Origin: a bacterium | GTDB lineage: Bacteria; Electryoneota; AABM5-125-24; Hatepunaeales; Hatepunaeaceae | DNA: 41,763 nucleotides | Assembly: GCA_013202285.1 (NCBI GenBank) | Contig: JABMRV010000166.1 | Coordinates: 1-41,763 of the forward strand | Reading direction: 5' to 3' | In this document: positions 8,360 to 20,200 of the stretch, piece after piece | Layout of the letters: every line of letters starts with the position of its first letter | Position numbering within the stretch: the first letter of the stretch is position 1 | Position numbers and translations under genes: made by a program | The notes under the pieces: model-generated | What the model was told of the DNA's origin: nothing | The model's input: the letters and a program-made list of their open reading frames with translations, nothing else | Databases searched by the model: none

Positions 8360-10594
8360 TCACTTCTCTCCGATCTTCGTATTTCTCCAGGCAACCGGAC
8401 TATCACCATAAACCGTCCATACATCCTTATCGATATTATTATCTCCGTCAAAGAGCAGATAGCTGTATTTACCGTAATGAGGCACTTTTCGCAGACTGCC
8501 GGTCAGATCTGCTTCAGGCAGTGTCAGACTGTACACGATGCTCTTCTCTTCATTATTTGGATGCTGGAGAATCATGGTAGCGTTCAGTTTCCCGCCACGG
8601 TATTCCTTCTGTCTGTAAATAATTCCTGCGGGTGCGGGGTCCTCTTCGATCCAGCGTTTAGCGCGATATGGCAGGAACTGAAGCCTGGTCGGATCTGGTG
8701 GGAACTTCTGCATGGCGCTGTTGATGTCCGGATCGCCAAACAACCACAACGATTGATTCAGCATTTCTTCAGTCAGTTCCAGATCGGTCATAACACGCTG
8801 ACCATGGGATTTAAGATTATCGGCAATCTGTCTGAAGGTTGCCGCATACATCCCCTTCGAAGGAACCACCAGTATCCCTTCTGAGTCACCGAAGAATTTT
8901 GCCAACGTCAGAGGCACTTCCGCCGGATATACCCTGCGAAACAGATCAAAGTCAGGGTCTAACTGTATCGTCAATATTTCCCCTGAACCGGATAACTGAA
9001 TGCCCTGCCGTTTTTCGCTTATGAATGCCTTGTATTCCACCTGACCCGTATTCGACAAGGCTCTGATCGGTAACAGGTATTGTACGGGAGAGTCGCTCGC
9101 ATATTTTGTCGTCACTTCAAAGTTCGCTTTCCATCTGCCGCGTTCAGCCCGGATGTCCACATTTTCTATAGCCAGATCGAGCGCGCCGGTGTTATATATC
9201 CACTGGTTGAAGAACCAGTCAAGCTTTTGACCCAATCGCCTTTCAAATTCTTCTCGCCAGACTTCCCAACCGACAGGCTGCCATTGATACTCACTATAAA
9301 CCTCGCTGACAACCTGCCAGAAGATAGTTTCGTCGTACTGGTTCAGTATCTTTCGCAGCATGTGAAAAATCATCATCACCTTGCCGTACCCGATAGCTCG
9401 ATCCGCAGGAGTAGCTCTTGCGATGAATTCTACCACTGGATAATCATTCTCCGGAGTAACATAATCGGTGAATTTACTCAGAATGTCCATCCGGTAATCC
9501 CTGGCGGCAGTGCTGTCAGCATCCTCTTTGTATTTATAATCGGCGTAATAAACTGTCAATCCTTCACACCAGTTGCCCTCCCGATAATCCACAAACAGCG
9601 AGTTGCCGAACCAGTTATGGACGATTTCATGTCCAAGTGAAATCTCCTTAAACCTTATCTCCGGGCGACTGAGCACCATGCTTCCAATCAGGGTCCATCC
9701 GGGCATACCGTAACCCGTAGCGAGGAAGTTGTCAACCACGGCGAATTTTGTAAATGGGTAAGGTGCAATAAGTTGGCTGTACATATCGAGAAAACTGCGG
9801 CAGGAAGAATGGTAACCTTCTGCTAAATCAGCCTGTTCCGGAAGAAAATACGTGATAATTTCCACGCCGTCAAATTCACTCTTCTCCACTATCCATGGTG
9901 CAGCACTCATCGATATTCCATCAGAAACAACTTCTGATCGGTGAACCACCTCGATCCATCCGTCACCTTGTTTTACAGTGCCGGGTTGTCCATCGGTTAC
10001 ACAATTCCAACCGTCAGGGAGTCGCGTTTTCACTTCAAAAGTTGACAATACATCCGGCAGCGTTGGATACCAGTAGGAACCGGAGGAGAGAAATATCCCC
10101 TCCGGTCCGATTGTACCGTCAACTTCAAAGGCAATCTTTTCTCTCGAGAACTTGATTTCACTCGGTTGAACATAAAGAGAACCTGAAAATGCAATTTCCA
10201 AAATCAGTGGCTTTGCTTTCAATGCTTTCTTGGGTATCTCTGCCGTCCAGAGAATGGCATTCGAGGCGTCCCATTTATTAAAGATGCCGTACCTGGGGGA
10301 GATATCATCAGGTCTGATCGTCTCACTTTTTCTGAATATTAAAGGAACACTCCCTACAGTAGTCTCCTGGACCTGGAACTCCTTGTTGAGTAGGAAACCT
10401 GCGACTCCTATCCCCTTGCTGAATAACTTTACCGGAGGCAGTGTCAACTCGGCAGTTCCTTCAATACTGTGCTCATCCACATCGAAAATGAGCGATAGCC
10501 TGTGATGTTCTATAGGCCATCGAACGGTGGGTTTGTTCTTACAGAATGCCGATACCGCAATCAAAAGTATCAAAAATGGAATTAATTTTTTCAC
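8360..10594 (-). CDS. M1-type zinc metallopeptidase (secreted or membrane-anchored)
   Basis: The 744-residue gluzincin has the zinc site HEIVH (H322, E323, H326) and a third ligand, E344, in NWCEGL. The spacing from H326 to E344 is one residue shorter than the classical x18. The GxMEN-like exopeptidase loop appears as GYGMPGW at about 294-300, with the usual Asn missing. An N-terminal signal peptide is present (hydrophobic residues 4-16). The residue before Cys18 is Phe, so lipidation is unlikely. The C-terminal 250 residues (a beta domain, then a second domain with GDPDINSAM and AGIIYRQKEYRGGK) do not match the ERAP-like helical domain. The substrate is unknown and a role in peptide use outside the cytoplasm is inferred. 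It lies alone, 142 nt upstream of tig, on the same strand. Confidence 0.85.
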   Translation of the reverse strand: MKKLIPFLILLIAVSAFCKNKPTVRWPIEHHRLSLIFDVDEHSIEGTAELTLPPVKLFSKGIGVAGFLLNKEFQVQETTVGSVPLIFRKSETIRPDDISPRYGIFNKWDASNAILWTAEIPKKALKAKPLILEIAFSGSLYVQPSEIKFSREKIAFEVDGTIGPEGIFLSSGSYWYPTLPDVLSTFEVKTRLPDGWNCVTDGQPGTVKQGDGWIEVVHRSEVVSDGISMSAAPWIVEKSEFDGVEIITYFLPEQADLAEGYHSSCRSFLDMYSQLIAPYPFTKFAVVDNFLATGYGMPGWTLIGSMVLSRPEIRFKEISLGHEIVHNWFGNSLFVDYREGNWCEGLTVYYADYKYKEDADSTAARDYRMDILSKFTDYVTPENDYPVVEFIARATPADRAIGYGKVMMIFHMLRKILNQYDETIFWQVVSEVYSEYQWQPVGWEVWREEFERRLGQKLDWFFNQWIYNTGALDLAIENVDIRAERGRWKANFEVTTKYASDSPVQYLLPIRALSNTGQVEYKAFISEKRQGIQLSGSGEILTIQLDPDFDLFRRVYPAEVPLTLAKFFGDSEGILVVPSKGMYAATFRQIADNLKSHGQRVMTDLELTEEMLNQSLWLFGDPDINSAMQKFPPDPTRLQFLPYRAKRWIEEDPAPAGIIYRQKEYRGGKLNATMILQHPNNEEKSIVYSLTLPEADLTGSLRKVPHYGKYSYLLFDGDNNIDKDVWTVYGDSPVAWRNTKIGEK

Positions 10595-10834
10595 TCTGGA
10601 CTCCGAGCTGATTGATTTTTTCTTTATGGTAAAAGGTTATTTATCGTTTTTCAAGCGTATCCCGGTTTTTTCAACAGACTAATGAATAAAAATCGTTGAA
10701 GCCTTCCGTCAAGTATCATTACCACTATAACAACGGTTCTGTTGATATTAAAACTGTTATTAAACAGTGCAATCAACAATTATAGCGCTGGTGTCTCACC
10801 TGCTGCCGTCGGAATGATGACACTACAAGCATGC

Positions 10835-10850
10835 CCCAGCGAAAGCTGGG
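10835..10850. repeat. GAAA-loop palindrome (REP-like)
   Basis: CCCAGC, loop GAAA, GCTGGG, embedded in ATGC...GATC. The same plan (GC-rich arms around GAAA, preceded by CATG) is seen at 41592-41611. Such hairpins belong to the dispersed REP-like repeats common in many bacteria. It has no gene of its own. Confidence 0.5.
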
Positions 10851-11034
10851 ATCGAACGGTCAATCCTGTGACTCGAAAGACCTTGCACAAGTTAACAGGA
10901 TACTTGATATTTTTCATTATAAATACAGCCTTTATAATTAAACTTCATCTTTAATCTTCGATTACAAGGGTGTTGTAAGCATGTAAAATCTGCCAATCTA
11001 TATGATTTTTTTTACCCTGATCTCCCTTTTTTTG

Positions 11035-11062
11035 TTGCATTCTGTTCAGGAAATTTTATATT
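11035..11062 (+). promoter_or_regulatory. Candidate sigma-70-like promoter for the giant gene
   Basis: TTGCAT at 11035-11040 and TATATT at 11057-11062 are separated by 16 nt, in an AT-rich stretch 220 nt upstream of the start codon. The -10 box is 5/6 to the common consensus and the -35 box 3/6. Weak support; a lineage-specific promoter may be used instead. Confidence 0.3.
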
Positions 11063-11144
11063 GTGCGCTTATAGTACAGTTAAACTGCACTACGAACAAC
11101 TCTGCACTACTTCCCGCAATTTCACTTCACGAAACCTGTACAGA

Positions 11145-11166
11145 AGTCACCCCTCTGCGGGTGACT
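11145..11166. repeat. Hairpin in the leader of the giant gene
   Basis: AGTCACCC and GGGTGACT form a perfect 8-bp stem around CTCTGC. No T-run follows, so it is not a simple terminator. It would lie inside the 5' leader if transcription starts near 11070. Confidence 0.4.
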
Positions 11167-11284
11167 GACTTGAGAACCTTTAACCTTGAACGGGAGATTT
11201 TACTTGCATCATTCCTCTTTGAACAGCTCCCTTGGTAAATCGTAATAATTTATTTCTGTTAAATAAAGAGTTCTGGAGAACGGT

Positions 11285-14200
11285 ATGAAACGTTTCAATA
11301 TCTGTTTTGGTTTGCTCGTAACTTGTTTGATCTTAACGAGCAGTGCTGTTCAGGCACAACATTTTGAGCCTGCCAACGATGAAGGACCATCTCATTCCCT
11401 CATCATACAATCTGCAACCATTGACGACCAGGAATTGGGCAATAACGATGAAATTGGTGTCTTCACACCTGACGGTGTATGCGCCGGGTCGGTTGTTATC
11501 GCTGACGATCCACCTCACGGTCTCGCTGCTTACGGAGACGATCCCGGCACACCCGATGATGTGGAAGGCTTCCTCGAAGGTGAAGAATTTTCCTTCAAAC
11601 TGTGGGATGGACAGGATGAAGTTGAAGCTCACTTCGAGTTTGTAGGCGAGACCCAAACCTGGGAACAGGATGTGGTTACCTCTATCGCACGCATCTTCTT
11701 TTACAACGATCCGATACCTGTCATCGGGCTCGACACCTTCGAGCACGACTTCGGTTTGATGGGCGTTGATCATACTGCTGAATGGATCCTGACAATAACC
11801 AACATCGGTTTCGGCGAGTTGACTATAAGCGATGTTTACCCCAGCAACCAGGTTTTCGATACGGATTTTGAGAACGAGATTATTCTGCAACCGGCAGAGA
11901 GTCATGACCTGCTGGTAACCTTCACTCCATCATCTGAAGATAATTTTGCGGGTACCCTGACTATTGAGAACGATGATCCCGATAATGACCAGATAATGGT
12001 TAATCTCACCGGTTCCGGTACAAATGTGATCGAACCGCTCATGGCGCTCTCACACCAAACTCTGGATTTCGAGGAGTGGCCCACCGAACTGATTAGAACG
12101 CTGGTATTGACCATTTCAAATGCTGGTACCGGTGATCTGACAATCGATAATATTGTTGTTGAGGGGAATCTTTTCGACACAGATTGGGACGGTAACGACA
12201 TCGTAATAACACCTCAACAAAGCCATGACCTCAGTGTGACATTCGCTCCGGAAGCGGTAGAACTGTATGAGGGTTCGTTGACCATCTCTTCGGATGATCC
12301 CGGTGGCGAAGCAATCGTCGATCTGGTGGGCATCGGTATCGACCCCCAGACTCATTTTCGTTATGTTGAGACGGATCTCGATCACAGTTTACTTATTGTC
12401 AATTCGACCTTGAATGGTGAGCCGCTTGAACCGGGCGATGAGATTGGCGTCAAGACTGAAGATGGCGTATGTGCCGGTGGCGATGTGGTTGAAGAACGTG
12501 GTGAACAGATTGGATTTGGCGCCTTTGGAAGATCGGGTAACATCGATGGATTCACTGCGGGCGAAGAGATATCCTTCTTCATCTGGGATATGTCCTCAGA
12601 TATTGAAGTCGAGGCAACTCCGGATATCCATGTTGGTAGTATTGAATGGGTTGACAGGGGCTTAGCGATCCTCGACCTTGAAGCTGAAACCCCGTTTGCA
12701 CCGTATATTACTGTTTCTCCAGAAGTTCTCGATTTCGGTCAGATAGGTTCGGGTTACGAAGGATATGAATACCTGCAAATCAGGAATATCGGCACAGACT
12801 ACCTGAGGGTGACGAATATCGTATCAGATGATCCCGATCATTTCGATCCTTACTTCAGGGTGGGTTTCATCGTTCGACCGGGAGGATCGCGGTGGGTTCG
12901 TGTAACATTCACTCCCGATGATATCACGACATTCGATGCTCAGTTGACTATCTATTCAAATACTCCCGGCAATGAAGAAATGACCGTAGATGTCACCGGG
13001 GAGGGTATCGACCCACCCGCGATGATCGATGTAAACGCAACCGAATACGACTTTGGCGAAGTATTAGTGGATGAAGTCGCGACGTGGGATCTCATCATCA
13101 CCAATATTGGCGGTGAGGACCTCACCATACAGGCTGTTCAGTCCGACAACAATGTTTTTACTCACGATTACTCGGATGGTGAAACTGTACTCCAGCCAGA
13201 CGAGAGCCTCACGGTGGAAGTTACATTTGCACCTGTCGCTTACATCAATTACATGGGGACTCTGACGATATTTAACGATGACCCCGATCAGGAAGACCAG
13301 GAACTCGGGATCAACCTGTCCGGCAGCGGTCTTCTTCTACCCGACATAACCGTTGACCCGTTAATCCTCTCCTTCAGAAATATCGAAATCAACACTTCTG
13401 CATCAAGAGACGTAACCATCACCAACGATGGTGACGCTAATCTGTGGATATACGACATCAGCGTAACTGGAGAGTATCTCACTGTTGATTTCGATGGTGA
13501 ATTCTTCCTTGCACCGGGTGAGGAGCATATCTTCCAGGCTCATTTCAATCCCACTGAACTCGGCGATTGGGAAGGTAGGATAACCATCGAATCAAACGAC
13601 GAGAATGAAGGACCTGTCAATATTCTGGTTATACTCGAGTGTATCTTCATCAATTATCCTCCTGAGGTAGTCGAGCCAATAGACAATCAGGTACTGCAGG
13701 AGGATTTCGATGGGGTCAGGGTCGCTGATCTTCTTCAGATCTTTGCAGACGAAAACGATGATGAACTGTTCTTCACTGTGGAGGACAACCAAGAACAGTT
13801 TACAACCGAAATACAGGAAGGACACTATGTCTATATGGAAGCCGATCAAGACTGGTTCGGCGTCGTAACTGTTACCGTTACCGCCGACGATCAATTCGGC
13901 GGGAGAGATCTCGGACCGGTCAGGTCGCTTCGAACTGTTGGCAACCAAGGGATATTCCCCGGTCGTGACACGCCGACTTCACATGAATTTGATGTCGAGG
14001 TTCAGGCGGTGAACGATTCTCCAGTCTGGACGGAATTCCCCGAAGATTTTATCGAGGATGAGCCTGCACTGATTGAATTTAACATGGCTGGAACTGATGT
14101 TGAAGGCGATGATCTGTCGATTGTTTATGCATCAGAGACCATTCCTGATGCCGCCCAATTCAACGATAACGGAGACGGAACAGCGAGCTTCTACTGGCAA

Positions 14201-17200
14201 ACAACCTTCTTCGATGCTGGAGATTACACCGCAACATTCACTCTCTCGGACTACGAATACGATGTCGAGGCAGTGCTGAACATCTCTATTGCGGACATCA
14301 ATCAACCCCCGGAATGGGTGGACTTTATCGATAGCGTCGATGGGTTCGAAGGTGAAGAACTGACGATAGATCTCGTGGGTTTCGATCTCGATGAGAATGA
14401 CCTGACCATCGTTTACAGTTCAGATGATCTGCCTGAAGCCGTTGAGTTCACCGATCACGGTGACGGCACCGGAACATTCGTCTGGACGCCGACCTACGAT
14501 GAGGAGGGCGACTATACAGCCATATTCACCCTCTCCGACATCGAATTCGATGTGGTTGGTGAAATCGCCATTTCAATTGCTAATGTCAACCGGGCTCCGG
14601 TATGGGATGACATTCCGACGGAAACAATTAACATTGATGAGGAAGATGTAGTTGATTTCACCATGGTAGCTTCCGACCCCGACGGGCAAGACCTCACAAT
14701 CTCATACAACCCGAACGGCACTCCGGATGCCGCCCAGTTTAACGACAACGGTGATGGTACCGCAACCTTTTACTGGGAAACCACGCTCGATGACGCGGGT
14801 AACTACATACCCATATTCACTGTTACCGACGGCGACTTGGAGGTTGAGGCTGAGGTTGTAATCATGGTAGGTGAAACCAACCAGCCTCCGGTGTGGGAGA
14901 ATATTCCGGAAACCGCTGAGGGCAACGAGAACACAACTATTGAATTCACAATGGAAGCCTCCGATCAGGATGAAGATGAACTTGAAATCGTTTACACTTC
15001 CGGCGATCTTCCCGATGGCGTTAATTTCACCGATCACGGCAACAACACAGCCACATTCAGCTGGGATGCCGGCTATGACGATGCCGGCGAATACACCGCT
15101 ACCTTTACATTACTGGACGGTTTTTGGGAGGTTTCCCATGATGTAGCCATAACCGTAAACAACATCAACCGCCCCCCTGTCTGGGATAGCATCCCCGGAG
15201 ACTACACCGTTGATGAAGCCGCCCTGATCGAATTCACGGTAGTAGGCAGTGATCCGGATGTTGAGGACGAGGTGACCATCACATACGACCCTGACGGTCT
15301 GCCCGAAGGAGTGGAATTTACCGATCAAGGTGACGGCACAGCGACATTCTACTGGCAAACCTGGTATGAAGATGCCGGTCAATATGTTATTAACTTCACC
15401 ATATCGGACGGTGTGGAAAATGTCGTCAGCAACGATGTAATAATTATTGTCAACAATGTAAACGCACCTCCATACTTTATCGATCCGATAGAAGAATACT
15501 ATGCAAGCGAACAGGAACTGATTGAAATCGGTTTTGAGGCTGCCGATTACGACGGAGATGACATCACTCTCACATTTACAAGAGGCAGTCTGCCTGACGA
15601 TGTTCACTTCACCGACCACGGAAATGGCACCGGAATTCTGGTGTGGCAGACGGATCACGATGATGCAGGGAGATACAACTGCCAAATCCGTGCCTCTGAC
15701 GACGGCGGACATTCTATAACTCATCTCGATATCATCGTTTCCGATGTCAACATGGCACCGACATGGGAGTACGCGCCGGCAATAATAACCATCGAGGAGA
15801 CCGAGTTTTTCGACTTGACCGTCATCGGTGAAGACCTCGACGGTGACGATCTTACCATCGAATATGAATCTGACGATATACCCGAAGAAGCTGAATTCAC
15901 CGATCATGGAGACGGCACCGCTACACTCACCTGGCAAACAGGTTACGAAGATGCCGGTGTGTACCAGGCAACCTTCACCATCTCCGATGGTGAAATTTCT
16001 GTCCCGACTATCGTCAGGATCACTGTGAATAACCTCAACCGTGTACCAGTCTGGGACGTGATTCCCGAGGACGTTGTAGCCGATGAGGATGACCTGGTGG
16101 AATTTGTCATGAGCGGTCATGATCCTGATGGGTCCGATCTTACCATAACTTTCAGTTCCCATAATCTACCCTTAGACGTGTCGTTCACCGATTTCGGTAA
16201 CGGAAGAGGTGAATTCTCCTGGCAAACCTCTTTTGACGATGCAGGTGACTACACCGCCACCTTTACGCTCTCCGATGGCGAGGACATGGTTGATATCGAT
16301 GTGGATATCACTATCGGTAACATCAACCATGAACCTGAATGGGTGGATATACCCCCCGCCGTTCATGCCCCTAATGAAGGTGATCTGATCTTGTTCGATG
16401 TATTCGGCGAGGACGTCGATGATGATGAACTAATAATCACTTACCGTTCAGACGATCTGCCCGGAGGCGAGGACTTCACCGATCATGGAGACGGCAGCGG
16501 AACATTCGAATGGCAGACAGGCGGAGGTCACACAGGAATATACTTTGTAACCTTCATTCTATCGGACGACGAGTTCGATATCGAGGAGGTCGTCATCATC
16601 ACCGTGGGCGACGTCAACCGTCCACCTGAATTCACAAGGATCCCCGGCTCGATCCAGATTGGCGAGAATTCGCTGCTCGAATTCAGCATCGAAGCGATGG
16701 ATCCCGACGACGACAACCTCACCATCGATTTCACTTCAGATGATCTTCCCGAAGAGGCTCAGTTCACCGACCATGGCGATGGAACTGGTGATTTCTCCTG
16801 GCAGCCCACGTATGATGAAGCCGGTCTGTATCTTGCCGTATTTACACTCTCAGACGGTATTTACAATATTGTCGGGGAAGTTCAGATACGGGTAAACGAT
16901 GTGAACCAGGCTCCTGAGTGGACTCAAGTCCCGCGCACTTTCGCAGGTGATGAGACTACAATTATCACCTTCGATGTCAGCGGAATTGACGCTGACGACG
17001 ATTATTTGACTATTACTTTCGATTCCGAGGATCCCGCTCTGCGGGATGCTGCAGAGTTCACCGATAACCGCGACGGAACCGGTAGGTTTAGATGGGTAAC
17101 CACCTACGATGATGCTGGAATATATTACGCTACATTTAGATTATCCGACGGTGTTTATACCGTGTCTGAGGTGACGACCATCCGGGTCAACAACGTAAAC

Positions 17201-20200
17201 CGCGAACCGGTGTGGGATATTTATCCCGATTATATGACCATCGATGAAGGCGTTCTAATAAACTTCCTGGTGCGTGCCATCGACCCGGACGGTACCGAGG
17301 ATCTGGAACTCAGTTACACACATGTCGGAATACCCGATGTTGCCAGATTTACGGATCACGGCAACGGCTACGGTATTTTCACCTGGCAGACTAACTACGA
17401 TGATGAAGGTCGCTACTGGGCTCGATTCGCAGTCACCGACGGCGAACTCGAAGCTACGGTATCGGTCAGAATCGACGTCGAATATCTCAATCGTGAACCG
17501 TACTGGGTGGGAGTCCCCGATCCAATCGAGGGTATCGAGGGCCTCGAGGATGAGGTGATTACCTTCAACGTTGCCGGTGATGATCCCGATGACGATGCAG
17601 ATCTCAGTATCTCATATTATTCGGATGATCTGCCTGATGATGTTGACTTCACTGACAACCGCGACGGTACAGGAACATTTAACTGGATGCCCGACTTTGA
17701 CGACTCTGGCGAATATCTGGCGATATTCACACTTTCCGACGACGAGGCAGAGGTTACAACCGAAGTACCCATCACGATAACCCATGTCAACCGTGCGCCT
17801 GAATGGGACGATCCTCCACGACTTATTCAGATCAATGAAGGCGAAGAACTTCAGTTGACAGTCGCCGGTATAGACCCGGATGGCGATGAACTCAGTGTGG
17901 CTTATCGCGGCGGAGATATATCACGTCTTGAAACCGAATTCGCCGATCACGGAGATGGCAGCGGTACTCTCACCTGGCATCCTGATTTCGATCAATCCGG
18001 AGAATATGCAGCCAACTTTGAACTCTCAGACGGTCGTTTTCGAGTCGAACTCACAGTGACGATCATCGTCAACCATGTTAACCGTCCACCAGAATTCGTT
18101 GAAATTCCCGAAAGGGCTGAAGCCGATGAAGGTCAATGGGTTGCGTTCTCTCTCGAAGTATTCGATCCCGATGACGACGATATCAGTGTCATAATGGAAT
18201 CTGAAAACCTGCCTGTCGATGTCTCATTCAGCTTCAACCCGGAGAACGGCACCGGGACTTTCACCTGGCAGACAGATTACGAGGACGAGGGTGATTATGT
18301 CGCCACATTCACAGTTTCCGACGGTCCTGTATCCATATCCGAGGATGTTTCAATCACTGTTAATCATGTGAATGTAGCGCCATTCTGGACTAATGTTCCT
18401 GATGTTGTGGAAGGTGATGAGCTTGTTCAGATCCAATTCCTCGTCCAGGGTGGTGACATTGATGACGATGACTTGACGGTCGAATACAGCTCCGATGATA
18501 TCGGGGACGATGCTACTTTCAGGGATTTCGGTAACGGTGCAGGAAGATTTACCTGGCGTCCGGGCTTTGACGACCAGGGTGATCACCACGCAACCTTTAC
18601 GCTCTCAGATGGCGAATTTAGCATTGTAACCGAAGTCCTTATCATCATAGAAAATGTGAACCGTGAACCCGTATGGGATGAAATTCCCATTGAAATCTTT
18701 GCCGATGAGAATGATTGGATAGAGTTTGATATGTCCGGCAGCGATCCGGACGGTGATGATCTCATTATCCGTCTTGTTCCGGGTGATCTTCCGAATATCG
18801 CCCACCTGACAGATAACGGTGACGGTACTGCCAGCTTCGAATGGCAAACTGGCTACAACGATGCAGGTACGCACACGGCAACCTTTATCCTTTCCGATGG
18901 AGTAACCGATGTTGCTGGAACAACCACGATAATCATCGATAACGTCAACCGTCCGCCGCGGTGGATATCCGTGCCTGTGTTTGATGACCGTTTCGATGAG
19001 GGTGACCTTGTGAGTTTCCTCATTAGGGGTTATGATCCCGACGGCGATGACCTGACGCTTGAGTACAGCAGCAATGATTTGCCTGAAGAGGTTGAATTTG
19101 TGGTCGAAAGCCCCGGTCTGGGCTCTTTCTCCTGGCAGACGACCAACGAGGACTGGGGACTGTATTACGCTGATTTCACCCTCTCTGATGGCGTGGAAAC
19201 CATCGAAGCACCTGTTCAAATCGCCGTCGGTGATGTGAATCGTCCACCGCAATTAGAAGATGTTCCCGGTGCTATCTCGGTCGATGAGGGAAACAGGATC
19301 AGTTTCACAATCTACGGCACCGATCCCGACTATGATCGGTTAACCTTAACATATAGTTCAGATGATCTGCCTGAGAATGTGGAATTCTCAACTCGCTTCA
19401 TCGAAGGGCGTCTCGAAGGCACATTCTTATGGGAGACCGGATTTGGCGATGCAGGTGAATACAGCGCCTTATTCACACTCTCTGATGAGGAGATTGAAAT
19501 CGAAGCTCAGGTTGACATCACGGTTGAAAGTGTCAATCATAGTCCCTACTGGGTTGTAATGCCAGATGTTGTTGATGCAGTTGAGGCTGAGTTCTTCAGC
19601 TTCGGTATCGCAGGTGAAGACCCCGACGGAGATGACCTGACTATAACCTTCACATCCGATAATCTTCCCGAAGATGCCACTGTCTCCGACCGGGGAGACG
19701 GAACAGGACAGTTCCTCTGGATCACGACTTACGATGACGCCGGATCATACAGTGTCTCTATAACCCTTTCAGATGGTGAACTGAGCGTTACCGAAGATGT
19801 GGTTATCAATGTTACTAACGCCAACCGTCCACCGATCTGGACGGTAGTTGTTGAGGAAATCCGCAGCGAAGAAGACGAGATTATCGTCTTCGATCTCGCT
19901 GGCACCGATCCTGACGGTGACAGGCTTGCAATACATTATGAAAGGAATAACATTCCGGATGAAGCACGTTTCGTCGATAATCTCGACGGGTCAGGCGTAT
20001 TCCGGTGGCGTCCTAACTACCTGGATGCCGGTGTGTATTCAGCGCTCTTCACCCTCTCCGATGGAGATTTAGGTGTCGAACTAGAGACTTCTATCATTGT
20101 TGAAGATGTAAACCGTCCACCGATCTGGACCGACTATCCGGCAGTTGAGTATGATATTATCGCTCGTGTCGATGAAGAAACCTCCATCAGCATCACAGCC

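Larger units (their letters stand above)
10595..11284. other. 690-bp divergent intergenic region between the peptidase and the giant surface-protein gene
   Basis: I see no convincing gene. Two short open frames (10742-10954, 11002-11238) lack good ribosome sites and family features. The region holds an ACTGTT...AACAGT dyad at 10753-10768, a GAAA-loop hairpin at 10835-10850, a candidate promoter at 11035-11062 and a hairpin at 11145-11166. The start codon of the giant gene is preceded by GGAG. The remaining 200 nt may be a long 5' leader. Confidence 0.5.

Noticed and set aside
8360-10594. Lipoprotein signal in the M1-type peptidase (Cys18)
   Set aside because: The residue before the cysteine is Phe, which does not fit a lipobox; an ordinary signal peptide or membrane anchor is more likely.
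10742-10954. 70-codon frame in the same intergenic region
   Set aside because: It runs through the GAAA-loop repeat and has no ribosome site; coding is unlikely.
11002-11238. 78-codon frame with a hydrophobic start before the giant gene
   Set aside because: No ribosome site, it passes through the hairpin at 11145-11166, and the sequence after the hydrophobic start is not protein-like.
15110-16162. 350-codon open frame antisense to the giant gene
   Set aside because: It mirrors the Asp/Gly/Thr-rich repeats of the sense protein, has no family motif or ribosome site, and its length follows from biased codons on the sense strand.
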